DNA of 37,899 bases from Alphaproteobacteria bacterium (GCA_013389075.1 JACAEB010000155.1:1-37899); one strand, 5' to 3'. Shown: positions 24,301-32,055, numbered from the stretch's first letter. Notes: generated by a model not told the origin, from the sequence alone. Translations and numbers: made by a program.

Positions 24301-24853
24301 TCTCCGCGCCCGGAGGGAAGAGGTCGACCACCCCGCCCCGCACGGCGAAATCGCCCGGCTCGGTGACGATCCCGCTGCGCGAGAAGCCGTTCTCGGCGAG
24401 ATAGCGGGTGATCTCCTCGAGCGCGATGCGGTTGCCGACATGCGCGGCGAGCGCCGAGCGGCTCACGAGCGTCCGCTCGGGCACGCGCTGGACGAGCCCG
24501 TTGACCGTGGCGATGACGAGGAGGGGTCCCTCCCCCTCCTTGCGCAGTGCGAGGCGGGCGAGCGCGGCCATCCGCTCGGCCACGATCTCCGGGCGCGGCG
24601 ACACGCGGTCATAGGGCAGACAGTCCCAGGCCGGAAAGGCGACCACGGCGAGGTCGGGGGCGAAGAAGCGCACCGTCTCGGCGAGGGCGCTCGCCCGATG
24701 ATCCTCCCGCGCCACATGGAGCCAGAGCCCGCCCGATCCGCGCACGAGCTCGGAAAGCACGTACCCGTCGAGACCCTCGGGCAGTTCGGACAGCACACGC
24801 CGCCCCGGCAGAGCGCCCCGGCCCGCCTCCCGCCAATTCACCTGGGTCGTCAT
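21326..24853 (-). CDS. mfd: Transcription-repair coupling factor Mfd
   Basis: 1175 residues from the ATG at 24853, normal for Mfd; the frame is open further upstream but that overlaps sdhE. Mfd removes RNA polymerase stalled at lesions and recruits UvrA. Parts in order: UvrB-like N-terminal modules (PAWDCLPYDRVSPRPEI), the CarD-like RNA-polymerase interaction domain (GDLVVHVDHGIGRYEGL to KLYVPVENIELLSRFG), the RecG-like translocase with Walker A GDVGFGKTEVALRA, DEEQHFGV, TATPIPRTLQLAMSG, LRGRIGRSKTRAYCYL, and the C-terminal TRCF regulatory domain. It starts 22 bases after sdhE on the same strand, so the two are probably co-transcribed. Confidence 0.98.
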   Translation of the reverse strand: MTTQVNWREAGRGALPGRRVLSELPEGLDGYVLSELVRGSGGLWLHVAREDHRASALAETVRFFAPDLAVVAFPAWDCLPYDRVSPRPEIVAERMAALARLALRKEGEGPLLVIATVNGLVQRVPERTLVSRSALAAHVGNRIALEEITRYLAENGFSRSGIVTEPGDFAVRGGVVDLFPPGAESPVRLDFFGDTLEAIRSFDPETQRSTRTLDALSLSAVSEVRLDEAAVQRFRRGYVAAFGAVTDDDPLYEAVSAGRKHPGMEHWLPLFHERLETLFDYVGAAPLSFDALSADAHEARLEAIADFHKARIEAGEREGRAGGVTLGASRYKPLAPEALYLTAGDWTEALAERAIFQFEPFDVPDAPHVVKAGGRRARSFAPERAQPGVNVFDALAGHLQDLERAGRRVLIASSSDGARERMASVLGDHGVQVDAHVSTGAELFALAPGQLGLATLMLEAGFEAPDQGGFAILSEQDILGDRMIRTRARRRRADNFLTEAATLESGDLVVHVDHGIGRYEGLKTLDVQGAPHDCLLILYQGGDKLYVPVENIELLSRFGADDGVTQLDRLGGGNWQARKARLKEKLRDIAEGLIKIAAERAMRAAPAFDVDGLYEEFSARFPYEETEDQDRAIADVIEDLSAGRPMDRLVCGDVGFGKTEVALRAAFLAAMNGVQVAVVVPTTLLARQHFKTFSDRFSGLPLRVRMLSRLVSSKEASEIRAGLADGTVNIVIGTHALLSKTIKFRDLGLLIVDEEQHFGVTHKERLKQLRANVHVLTLTATPIPRTLQLAMSGIRELSIIATPPVDRLAVRTFVTPFDSVIVREALLREHYRGGQSFYVCPRISDIKEATDFLETHVPEVKFVTAHGQMAPSELEDRMTAFYEGRYDVLVSTTIVESGLDIPTANTMIVHRADMYGLAQLYQLRGRIGRSKTRAYCYLTVPQRKTLTAAAGKRLDVLQSLDTLGAGFTLASHDLDIRGAGNLLGEEQSGHVREVGVELYQQMLEEAVASLRSGDLAVETGGTWSPQINLGLAVLIPETYVEDLDVRLGLYRRLSELTSAEGIDGFAAELIDRFGPLPPEAEALLDIVGIKQLCREANVEKVDAGPKGAVLTFRDNSFPNPAGLIAYVANPAAGVRLRPDQKIVVGRDWDSVGDRVQGTRRVLQSLARIAAEARAA

Positions 24854-24875
24854 GATGCGTCGTCCGGAAAAGGGC

Positions 24876-25163
24876 TCAGGCGGGCCGATGCGCGCCACGC
24901 GCGCAGAAGGCGGCGAGGCGGTCGCAGAGCACCGTGTCCGTGCCGGGCGGCTGCGGCTTGCGGCCCGCGAGCCAATCGTAGATATCTTGGTCCTGGTGCT
25001 CGAGCAGCTCCTCGAAGGCGGCGAGCTCAGAGGAGTCGAACGCGCCCGCATTGTGTTCGGCAAAGCGACCGAGAATGAGGTCGAGTTCCTTCATGCCGCG
25101 ATGGCCGGCCCGGAACAGGGCGCGCTTCCGCCTGATGTCGAGATCATGATCAGCCTGGCTCAT
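24876..25163 (-). CDS. sdhE: FAD assembly factor SdhE (succinate dehydrogenase assembly factor 2)
   Basis: 95 residues, typical size. The family signature RGMKE is at residues 22-26 inside RRKRALFRAGHRGMKELDLI, and the second half has FEELLEHQDQDIYDWLAGR. SdhE helps attach FAD covalently to the flavoprotein subunit of succinate dehydrogenase and fumarate reductase. It precedes mfd by 22 bases, an arrangement common in alphaproteobacteria where recG is also close. Here recG is separated by two plus-strand genes. Confidence 0.95.
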   Translation of the reverse strand: MSQADHDLDIRRKRALFRAGHRGMKELDLILGRFAEHNAGAFDSSELAAFEELLEHQDQDIYDWLAGRKPQPPGTDTVLCDRLAAFCARGAHRPA

Positions 25164-25243
25164 CGTCCTGCCTTCCCTGTCGCCGCTCCCCGCCTCCGGG
25201 CGCGGAATCCGATGCGATACCCCGGCCCGGCGGGAGGGGTCTC

Positions 25244-26152
25244 ATGACGGATGTGGTGCCCTCGGTCCGCGAATTCGAGCGCGGCGCCAATCTCGACCGC
25301 CTCACGCGGCTGCATGCGCTCCCCTGCGGACGCAGGCTCGCGTATCTAGAACTTGGCGACCCCCAAGGCAAGCCGTGCTTCTACTTCCACGGCTTTCCCG
25401 GCTCGCGCCTCGAGCCCGCCATTCTCGACGTCGCGGGGCTACGCCTCATCGCGGTCGACCGTCCCGGCTATGGCCGGTCCGAGCCCTGCGCGGGCCGGGG
25501 CCTCCTCGACTGGCCGAAGGATGTCGCCTCGCTCGCCGATGCGCTGGGGCTCGCGCGATTTTCCGTGATCGGCGTATCGGGCGGGGCGCCCTATGCCGCC
25601 GCCTGCGCCTATGCGCTCGGCGCGCGCGTCGCGGCGGCGGCGGTGATCTGCGGGCTCGGTCCGCCCGACGCGCCGGGCATGGACACCTTCCACATCCGCC
25701 TTCTCCAGCTCGCAGGGTCCAACTGGCCCACCACCTCGCGCGCGCTGCTGAGCGTCTGGCGACCCCTCGTCCTGAGGGGCCCCGTGGACATGCTGCAAAC
25801 GCGCCTGCGCGCCCGCAATCCGCGCGGCTCGAAGGAGTGGGCGGCGCTGTCGCCCGATTTCGCCGGGCTCATTCTCGCGAGCTGGCGCGAGGGCATGCGC
25901 TATTCGGCCGACGGCATGCTGAGCGATGGCGCCATCTACGGCGCGCCCTGGGGCTTCTCGCTCGCCGACATCAAGACGCGCTTCCTCATCTGGCACGGGA
26001 CCGCCGACACCACCGTGCCCGTCTCGATCGGCCATTACTACGCCGCCCATATCCGCCATGCCGATGCCCGCTTCCCGGTCGGCGAGGGGCATTTCTCGCT
26101 CGTCCGCAATCACATCCTCTCCATGACGGCGGCGATCGCCGTCGCCTCCTGA
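25244..26152 (+). CDS. Alpha/beta-hydrolase fold protein
   Basis: 302 residues; GGGAGGGG lies upstream of the ATG. Hydrolase features: oxyanion-hole FHGFPGSR, VDRPGYGRSEP, nucleophile elbow GVSGGAPY with Ser112, the acid in WHGTADTTVP and a late His in GEGHFSL. It lacks a signal peptide, so it is cytoplasmic. It resembles the non-heme-type hydrolases annotated as alpha/beta fold hydrolases, and the substrate is open. It ends 26 bases before the amidotransferase, then recG, all on one strand; the three are probably co-transcribed. Confidence 0.88.
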   Translation: MTDVVPSVREFERGANLDRLTRLHALPCGRRLAYLELGDPQGKPCFYFHGFPGSRLEPAILDVAGLRLIAVDRPGYGRSEPCAGRGLLDWPKDVASLADALGLARFSVIGVSGGAPYAAACAYALGARVAAAAVICGLGPPDAPGMDTFHIRLLQLAGSNWPTTSRALLSVWRPLVLRGPVDMLQTRLRARNPRGSKEWAALSPDFAGLILASWREGMRYSADGMLSDGAIYGAPWGFSLADIKTRFLIWHGTADTTVPVSIGHYYAAHIRHADARFPVGEGHFSLVRNHILSMTAAIAVAS

Positions 26153-26178
26153 CCCCGCCGCCAGCCGGAAGGCGCCTC

Positions 26179-26898
26179 ATGACTCTCGCGTCCGCCCTCG
26201 CCCTCCGCCATGTCGCCTTCGAGCATGCGGGCGTGCTGGGGCAGGTGCTCGCGGCGCGCGATGTGAGGCTCGGGCACGTCGATGCTCCGCGTGCGGATCT
26301 GTCGGCGATCGATCCGCTCGCGCCCGATCTCCTCATCGTGCTGGGCGGTCCCATCGGCGCCTATGAGGAGGCCGCCTATCCCTTCCTCGTGCCGGAGCTG
26401 CGGCTCATCGAGGCCCGCCTCGCATCCGGCCGGCCCATCATCGGCATCTGTCTCGGCGCCCAGCTCATGGCGCGGGCGCTCGGCGCGCGCGTCCATCCGG
26501 GCCCGCGGAAGGAGATCGGATGGGGGCCCCTCACGCTGACGGGGGCGGGGCAGGCCTCCCCCCTCGCCCATCTCCGGCCGGCCGGGGGACAGGTCCTCCA
26601 CTGGCACGGCGACACGTTCGACCTGCCGGCCGGCGCCGAGCGCCTCGCCTCGAGCGCGCTCTACGCCAATCAGGCCTTCGCCCTCGGACCGTCCGTGTTC
26701 GGACTGCAGTTCCATGTCGAGGTCCTGCCCGGTGACATCGAGGACTGGCTCGTGGGGCACGCGGCCGAGCTCGCGCAGGCCGGCCTCAGCCCCGGGGAGC
26801 TGCGGGCGGCGCCCGCCCCCCCAGGCCCGGGGACGGCCGCCGCCGCCGAGCGGGTCTTCGGGGCCTGGCTCGACGCCCTGCCCTCCGGCGGAGGCTGA
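26179..26898 (+). CDS. Class I glutamine amidotransferase-like protein
   Basis: 239 residues from the ATG at 26179. The GATase triad is intact: Cys91 in IIGICLGAQLMARALG, His179 and Glu181 in GLQFHVEV. PDLLIVLGGPIGAYEE and the EIGW segment are typical of the stand-alone GMP-synthase-like amidotransferase family, which often act as glutamine or gamma-glutamyl hydrolases. No synthase domain is fused and none lies nearby other than guaA, which has its own. Its TGA (26896-26898) directly precedes the Shine-Dalgarno of recG, so translation of the two is probably coupled. Confidence 0.9.
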   Translation: MTLASALALRHVAFEHAGVLGQVLAARDVRLGHVDAPRADLSAIDPLAPDLLIVLGGPIGAYEEAAYPFLVPELRLIEARLASGRPIIGICLGAQLMARALGARVHPGPRKEIGWGPLTLTGAGQASPLAHLRPAGGQVLHWHGDTFDLPAGAERLASSALYANQAFALGPSVFGLQFHVEVLPGDIEDWLVGHAAELAQAGLSPGELRAAPAPPGPGTAAAAERVFGAWLDALPSGGG

Positions 26899-26908
26899 GG
26901 AGGGCCCC

Positions 26909-27976
26909 ATGCGCCCCTCGCTTCTCAACCCGCTCTTCCGCCCGATATCGGGCCTGCCCGGCATCGGCCCGCGCCTTGCCAAGCTCTATGCGAAGCTCGT
27001 CCGCCGGCCCTCTGGGGCCCGCGTGCTCGACCTTCTGTTCCATCTGCCCACGGGGCTCATCGACCGGCGCGCGCGGCCCCCCATCGCCGAGCTCGAGGAC
27101 GGCATGATCGCGACGGTTCAGGGCCGCGTCCTCGCCGTCGAGCCGCCGCGCGGACGCATGAGCCCCGCCCGCGTCATCCTGGCCGACCCGACCGGAACGC
27201 TCCAGGTGATCTATTTTCACATGCCGATGGAGGCGGTGGAAAAGCTGTTCCCCCGCGACAGCGATCGTCTCGTCAGCGGGCGGATCGAACTCTATAACGG
27301 CATGCCGCAGATGCCGCATCCGGACCATGTGCTCGCCCCCGAGGCGGCCATGGAGATGCCGGCGATCGAGCCCGTCTATCCGCTCACGGCGGGCCTCACG
27401 CTGAGGGGTCTCACGAAGGCGGCGGCGGCGGCGCTGAGCACGCTCCCGTCCCTTCCGGAATGGCAGGACCGCGCCTGGCTCGCGCAGAGGGGCTGGCCGG
27501 ACTGGGCCCGGGCGATCCGGGCCGCCCATCACCCGGAGGGCGCGGGCGATCTCGACCCGGCGGCGCCGGCGCGGGCCCGTCTCGCCTATGACGAGCTTCT
27601 CGCCAACCAGCTTGCGCTCGCACTGATGCGCGACCGGATGAAGGCGCGCCGGGGCCGCCGGTTCTCCGGACACGGACGGCTCGTCGCGCGCGCGATCGAC
27701 GCGCTGCCCTTCGAGCTCACGGGCGCCCAGCGCCGGGCGGTGGAGGAGATCGGCCGCGATCTCGCCGACGAGACACGCATGATCCGCCTCCTGCAGGGGG
27801 ACGTCGGCTCGGGCAAGACTGTGGTCGCCTTTCTCGCCATGCTGCAGGTGATCGAGGCGGGCGCGCAGGCCGCCCTCATGGCGCCCACGGAAATTCTCGC
27901 CCGCCAGCATCACGCGACCTTCGCGGCGACCGCCGAGGCGCTGGGCCTCGACACGGTCATCCTCACCGGCCGCTAA
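26909..27976 (+). pseudogene. recG: recG 5' part: wedge and first helicase half, ends at in-frame TAA
   Basis: 355 residues to the TAA at 27974-27976. RecG is the branched-DNA translocase that remodels replication forks and Holliday junctions. This part has the N-terminal LPGIGPRLAKLYAKL, the OB wedge (ATVQGRVLAVE to MPHPDHV), FELTGAQRRAVEEI, Walker A LLQGDVGSGKT and motif Ia APTEILARQH. The chain stops at ILTGR, where the family continues with a D/E-K-G. The reading frame carries on unchanged after the stop into the next entry, and both parts together (355 + 1 + 341 codons) equal a full RecG of about 690 residues. GGAGG (26899-26903) fixes the start. It is either a one-base nonsense mutation, a sequencing error, or a truly split gene. 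Confidence 0.85.
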
Positions 27977-27979
27977 ATG
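27974..27979 (+). other. In-frame TAA followed at once by ATG inside recG
   Basis: The bases TAAATG replace the two codons that normally encode Asp/Glu-Lys in RecG. There is no Shine-Dalgarno before the ATG, but a stop directly followed by a start permits reinitiation by the same ribosome. No insertion or deletion is needed to rejoin the frame. Confidence 0.9.
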
Positions 27980-29002
27980 GGGGCCGAACGCGCCCGTGTG
28001 CTCGAGCGGCTCGCGGCGGGGGAGATCCACATCCTCGTCGGGACGCATGCCCTCTTCCAGGAGGACGTCACCTTCCAGGATCTCGGTCTTGCCGTCATCG
28101 ACGAACAGCACCGCTTCGGCGTCGGCCAGCGCCTTGCGCTCGGTGCCAAGGGCGCGGCGGTGGATCTCCTTCTCATGACCGCGACACCCATTCCGCGCAC
28201 CCTGACGCTGACCGTGTACGGAGGGATGCAGGTCTCGCGCATCGACGAGAAGCCCAGGGGCCGCAAGCCGATTGCCACGCGGGCGATCCCGCTCGACCGG
28301 ATCGAGGAGGTGATCGAGGCGGTGAAACGCGCCGTCGCGGGCGGCGGACAGGTCTACTGGGTCTGCCCGCTCGTCGAGGAAAGCGAAAGCGTGGCGGCCG
28401 CCGCCGCGGAGGACCGGCATGCGAGCCTCGCCGGGCTCCTCCCCTTCCCCGTGGGGCTCGTGCACGGACGGTTGCGGCCCTCCGAGAAGGACGCCGTCAT
28501 GGCGGCCTTCAAGGGGGGCGAGGTGAAGGTGCTGGTCGCCACGACGGTGATCGAGGTCGGCGTCGACGTGCCGGCCGCCAACGTCATCATCATCGAGCAT
28601 GCCGAGCGCTTCGGTCTCGCCCAGCTCCACCAGCTGCGCGGACGCGTGGGGCGTGGCGCGGCGGCCTCGAGCTGCATCCTGCTCTACGGGCAGCCTTTGT
28701 CCGACCCCGCCCGCGCCCGCCTCGCCATATTGCGCGAGACCGAGGACGGCTTCCGGATCGCCGAGGAGGATCTGCGCCTGCGCGGGGCGGGCGATCTCCT
28801 CGGCACGCGGCAGAGCGGCTTTCCCGACTTCCGCCTGGCCGACCCCGAGGCCCATTCGGCCCTGCTGGACGCCGCCCATGACGACGCGGCGCTCATCCTC
28901 GCGACCGATCCCGCCCTGACGAAACCCCGCGGGCAGGCGCTGCGTGTGCTGCTCTATCTGATGGAACAGGATGCGGCGGTGCGCTTCCTCGAAGCGGGGT
29001 GA
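27977..29002 (+). pseudogene. recG: recG 3' part: second helicase half and C-terminus
   Basis: 341 residues if started at the ATG at 27977, in the same frame as the 5' part. It holds VGTHALFQEDVTF, the Walker B/DExH motif VIDEQHRFGVGQRLAL, motif III TATPIPRTLTLTVYG, WVCPLVEESE, TVIEVGVDVPAANV, motif VI QLRGRVGRG, and the RecG C-terminal wedge-contact region (GAGDLLGTRQSGFPDF). All helicase motifs are well conserved, with no other stop or frameshift, so decay, if any, is very recent. Expression would need readthrough of TAA or reinitiation, and function would need the two halves to assemble. Confidence 0.85.
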
Positions 29003-29025
29003 GGTGTCGGGTTCGGCGGCGCGCG

Positions 29026-29062
29026 CCGGACCCTCACCCGAAAATCCGAAGGCGGATTCCGG
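29026..29062. repeat. REP-like palindromic element, copy 1
   Basis: The core GGACCCTCACCCG is followed by the hairpin AATCCG-4-CGGATT (29043-29048 and 29053-29058). The ends CCGGA and TCCGG also pair. The same layout occurs in reverse orientation at about 35185-35224. It lies between the convergent recG and CBS genes and could end transcription of either. Confidence 0.55.
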
Positions 29063-29092
29063 GCCTCTCCCAGGGGAGAAAGCGAAGACGGG

Positions 29093-29524
29093 TCAGCCGG
29101 CGGCTATGTACTGCTTCAGCGCTTCGGCCTCGAACTCCGTCGCGGCGATCTTCATCTTCACCACGTCGCCGATGGAGACGATGCCGACGAGCTCGCCGCC
29201 GTCCAGCACCGGCAGGTGGCGGATGCGCCGCTCCGTCATCAGCTCCATGAGCTGGTCGACGGTCTCGTCGCCGCCGCAGGTCACGACCTCCTGGGTCATG
29301 AACTCCCGCACGGGGCGCGCGAGGGCGGGGCCGCCATGTTCGGCGAGCGCCCGGACCACGTCCCGCTCGGACAGCACGCCGACGACGCGGCCCGCCGTAT
29401 CGGTGACGACGACGGCGCCGATGCGGTGCTTGGCGAGGAGCTTCGACGCGTCCTCCATCGTATGGCCGCCCTGGACCGTGACGACGCCGCGGCCCTTCTG
29501 CTTCAGGATCGTATGCACCTTCAT
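29093..29524 (-). CDS. CBS-domain pair protein
   Basis: 143 residues made of two CBS domains and nothing else: the first around GHTMEDASKLLAKHRIGAVVV and VGVLSERDVVRAL, the second around DETVDQLMELMTERRIRHLPV and GIVSIGDVVKMKI. CBS pairs bind adenine nucleotides or SAM and act as energy sensors on partner proteins. The C-terminal helix EFEAEALKQYIAAG is common in this stand-alone group. The partner is not known; the gene diverges from the DUF2157 gene across a repeat-rich 211-base gap. Confidence 0.92.
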   Translation of the reverse strand: MKVHTILKQKGRGVVTVQGGHTMEDASKLLAKHRIGAVVVTDTAGRVVGVLSERDVVRALAEHGGPALARPVREFMTQEVVTCGGDETVDQLMELMTERRIRHLPVLDGGELVGIVSIGDVVKMKIAATEFEAEALKQYIAAG

Positions 29525-29610
29525 TTTGCGCTCCTATTCACCCGGCGGCCGGGCTTCCCCCCTCCGGCACCGGCCGACTCAGCAAAGAGTGCCCTGCGAC
29601 ATTCTGTCAT

Positions 29611-29673
29611 GCAACCTTGCGGCGCAACATGACCGGATGTTGCAACGCAACCTTGCCGGCCCGTCACGTGACG
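29611..29673. promoter_or_regulatory. Dense cluster of direct and inverted repeats (candidate operator region)
   Basis: Two exact copies of GCAACCTTGC (29611-29620, 29647-29656) flank a perfect inverted repeat GCAACAT-6-ATGTTGC (29624-29630, 29637-29643). Next to these are the palindrome GTTGCAAC (29639-29646) and a perfect 12-base palindrome CGTCACGTGACG (29662-29673). The cluster is in the gap between the divergent CBS and DUF2157 genes, so one regulator could control both. TTGCGGCGCAA (29617-29627) also has TGC-3-GCA symmetry. I cannot name the regulator. Confidence 0.5.
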
Positions 29674-29735
29674 CTGGCGGCATCGCGGCGGCTCGCCTAC
29701 ACTCCGCCCGCTGCGGGGCCGCGACGGGGGACGAC

Positions 29736-31025
29736 ATGCGCAATCCGCTCTATCTGACCCAGCTCAAGCGGGATCTCGACCGCTGGATCGCGGCGGGCCT
29801 CGTCGAGGCCCGGCACCGCGAGGCGATCCTGGCGAGCGCGGGGGAAGTCCGGCTGATGCAGTCGCTGCCGGCGGTGCTTCTGACCCTCGGCGTCATCCTG
29901 ATCGGCTTCTTCGCCATGTCCTTCGTGGCCGCCAACTGGTCGGCCATGGACAAGCTGCCCAAGCTCCTCATCCTCTTTGGCGCGATGGGTCTTGCCTACG
30001 CCATCGGCGCGCGGCTGATCGCCCGGGGCCGGGGCGCGCTCGGCCAGGCCTTCGTGCTGCTGGGGGTCGCCCTTTTCGGCGTCAACATCATGCTGATCGC
30101 GCAGATCTACCACATCCGCGCGCACGACCCCGACGCGGTGCGGCTCTGGGCGCTCGGCGCGCTCGGGGCGGCGGTGCTGGTGCCCTCGCGGCCCGCGCTC
30201 GCGGCGAGCCTTGTCATCGCCGGCGTGTGGAGCTGGATGGAGGTCGTCGACTATGACGCGGCCGTCCATCTGCCCCACCTCCTCTTCATCGTCGCCGCCG
30301 CGCTCGTGGTTCAGGCCTTCGCCTGGAGCACGGGGCTGCACCTCGTCATGCTGTCCCTGGTGTTCTTCCTCGTGCTGAACGCCGAGGCGCTGCGCGCGCT
30401 GTTCGGCCTGTCCTGGCTCGGCTTCATGGCGGCGCTCTGCCTGCTGCTGCTGACCGGCTGGGCCAAGGGGCAGGTGCTCGAGCGCTTCGGCTATCCCTTC
30501 GCGCGGCTCGTGACCCATTACAGCGTGTTCCTCCTTGCCCTGACCCTCTTCCTCCTCCAGTTCCCCGAAGGACCGGGGACGGCCGGACTCGGCCTGCCGC
30601 TGCTGGGCGGACTCGGCGCGCTCGCCCTCGCCCTGACGGGGGCGGGCTTGCTTCTCGGGCGGGTGTCGCTGCTCGAACTTGTCGGCGCCGTGGGCGTCGT
30701 GGCGCTCGCCATCGGCCTGCCGCTGCTGGTGCCGGGCGACGACAGGGGCGCGGGGCTCCAATGGCTCACGGCCGCCGGCGTCATCGCCTTCTATGTGTGG
30801 ATGGTGACCGTCGGGGCGCGGACCGATGACCGCTTCCTCGTGAACTGGGGCTTCGTCGGCTTCGGCGCCGAGGCCCTCTACATCTATTTCGAGACCTTCG
30901 AGACGCTGCTCGACAGCGCGCTCTTCTTCCTCGTGGGCGGGCTCCTCCTCATCGCGCTCGGCTTCGGGCTCGAGCGGGTCAGGCGCCGCATCCATCCGCA
31001 GGGCGGCACGGAGGGCAAGGCATGA
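29736..31025 (+). CDS. DUF2157 multi-pass membrane protein
   Basis: 429 residues from the ATG at 29736. The cytoplasmic N-terminal segment (LTQLKRDLDRWIAAGLVEARHREAILAS) is the DUF2157 signature. It is followed by about eleven to twelve hydrophobic helices, beginning LPAVLLTLGVILIGFFAMSF and ending LFFLVGGLLLIALGFGLERV. The function of DUF2157 proteins is not established. Its stop overlaps the next start (ATGA at 31022-31025), so translation is coupled to the GDYXXLXY protein, its usual genomic partner. This stable two-gene module is probably one inner-membrane complex. Confidence 0.88.
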   Translation: MRNPLYLTQLKRDLDRWIAAGLVEARHREAILASAGEVRLMQSLPAVLLTLGVILIGFFAMSFVAANWSAMDKLPKLLILFGAMGLAYAIGARLIARGRGALGQAFVLLGVALFGVNIMLIAQIYHIRAHDPDAVRLWALGALGAAVLVPSRPALAASLVIAGVWSWMEVVDYDAAVHLPHLLFIVAAALVVQAFAWSTGLHLVMLSLVFFLVLNAEALRALFGLSWLGFMAALCLLLLTGWAKGQVLERFGYPFARLVTHYSVFLLALTLFLLQFPEGPGTAGLGLPLLGGLGALALALTGAGLLLGRVSLLELVGAVGVVALAIGLPLLVPGDDRGAGLQWLTAAGVIAFYVWMVTVGARTDDRFLVNWGFVGFGAEALYIYFETFETLLDSALFFLVGGLLLIALGFGLERVRRRIHPQGGTEGKA

Positions 31026-31648
31026 TCACGCGTCTGCTCTCCGCCATTCCGGTCTGGCTCCGCATCCTGATCGTCTTCCTCGCCCAGGCGGGGGTCCTTG
31101 GCGCGATGATTGCCGGCAAGATGCACACGCTCCGTACCGGGACGGAGCTGATCCTCGACACGGCGCCCGTCGACCCGCGCGACATCTTCCGCGGCGACTA
31201 TGTGATCCTCAATTACACCCTGTCGCTGGTGCCGGCGCATCTCCTTACCGATCCGGAGGGCGTGAACAGTGGCGACACGCTCTACGTCACGGTCGAGCGG
31301 ACGGCGGAGGGGAGCGCCGGGGCGGTTCTCGGCCTCTCGGAGACCCTGCCCCCGCCCGCGCCGGACCGGGTGACGCTCAAGGGCGTCGTCGACGGGATCC
31401 GTCAGACCGCGCTCGAGGTCGACGCCACCGGCGCCGTCCTGTCCGAGCGCGAGGCGATGCGCTTCCAGATGGTGTACGGCATCGAGAGCTATTTCGTGCC
31501 CGAGGGCGAGGGCGGCGCGCTCGAGGCACTGCGCAATGCCGGCATCGGCGCCCTGCGCGTGCTCGTCGCGGTCGACGCGGAGGGGACCGCCGCGATCAAG
31601 GCCCTCATCGTCAATGGGGAGCGCGTGGCCGAGGAAGGTCTCTTCTGA
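31022..31648 (+). CDS. GDYXXLXY-domain membrane-anchored protein
   Basis: 208 residues, one N-terminal membrane helix (IPVWLRILIVFLAQAGVLGAMI) and a periplasmic domain. The name-giving motif GDYVILNY is at about residues 58-65, after PVDPRDIFR. The body is mainly beta: TLYVTVERTAEG, RVTLKGVVDGI, QMVYGIESYFVPEGEGG. Its function is unknown. The pairing with DUF2157 is a recurrent one, and here the genes overlap by four bases. Confidence 0.9.
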   Translation: MITRLLSAIPVWLRILIVFLAQAGVLGAMIAGKMHTLRTGTELILDTAPVDPRDIFRGDYVILNYTLSLVPAHLLTDPEGVNSGDTLYVTVERTAEGSAGAVLGLSETLPPPAPDRVTLKGVVDGIRQTALEVDATGAVLSEREAMRFQMVYGIESYFVPEGEGGALEALRNAGIGALRVLVAVDAEGTAAIKALIVNGERVAEEGLF

Positions 31649-31666
31649 GCCCTTGAGGCCGGGGCG

Positions 31667-32005
31667 TCAGATCCCGGCGCCGTCCTCCCCGATGTCCCGG
31701 TCCGCCGCGCGCGGGAAGGGACCGAAGGGGAACGGCTTCTCCTCCCGCACCCACATCACATAGGCGAGCACCTCCCAGAGGTAGCGCGCCAGATTGCGTC
31801 CGAAGCGGACGAGATCGGGATTGTGGTCCTTGTTGACGAGGAAGACGATCACCTGGAACAGCGCCACGGCGAAGACGATCCAGAGCGCGAAATGGAGCAC
31901 CACGCCGAAGGCGATCACGAAGAGGATGCGCGGAAAGACCTCCGGCCACACGTCGCGCTCGGGCGGCGGGGCGGGATCGGGCGTCGTCGGGCGCTCGTCG
32001 GCCAT
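31667..32005 (-). CDS. DUF4389 membrane protein
   Basis: 112 residues. After a Pro-rich start, one long hydrophobic stretch (ILFVIAFGVVLHFALWIVFAVALFQVIVFLV) makes one or two membrane helices. The tail LVRFGRNLARYLWEVLAYVMWVREEKPFPFGPFP is characteristic of DUF4389. Function unknown. It lies 50 bases downstream of the rhomboid gene on the same strand and may be co-transcribed. Confidence 0.85.
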   Translation of the reverse strand: MADERPTTPDPAPPPERDVWPEVFPRILFVIAFGVVLHFALWIVFAVALFQVIVFLVNKDHNPDLVRFGRNLARYLWEVLAYVMWVREEKPFPFGPFPRAADRDIGEDGAGI

Positions 32006-32055
32006 GGGGCTCTCCCTCGATTCGCATGGGCCTGCCGTGCCCAGTATAGGGGTCT

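Noticed and set aside
21278-25078. Plus-strand open frame of 1266 codons
   Set aside because: It is entirely antisense to mfd and sdhE and has no recognisable motif; a high-GC shadow.
27900-28060. A frameshift as the reason for the recG break
   Set aside because: Both parts are in the same frame and align without gap to the family; only the TAA interrupts.
26786-28879. Minus-strand open frame of 697 codons
   Set aside because: Antisense to recG with no domain signature. Its openness across the recG stop site does not support coding.
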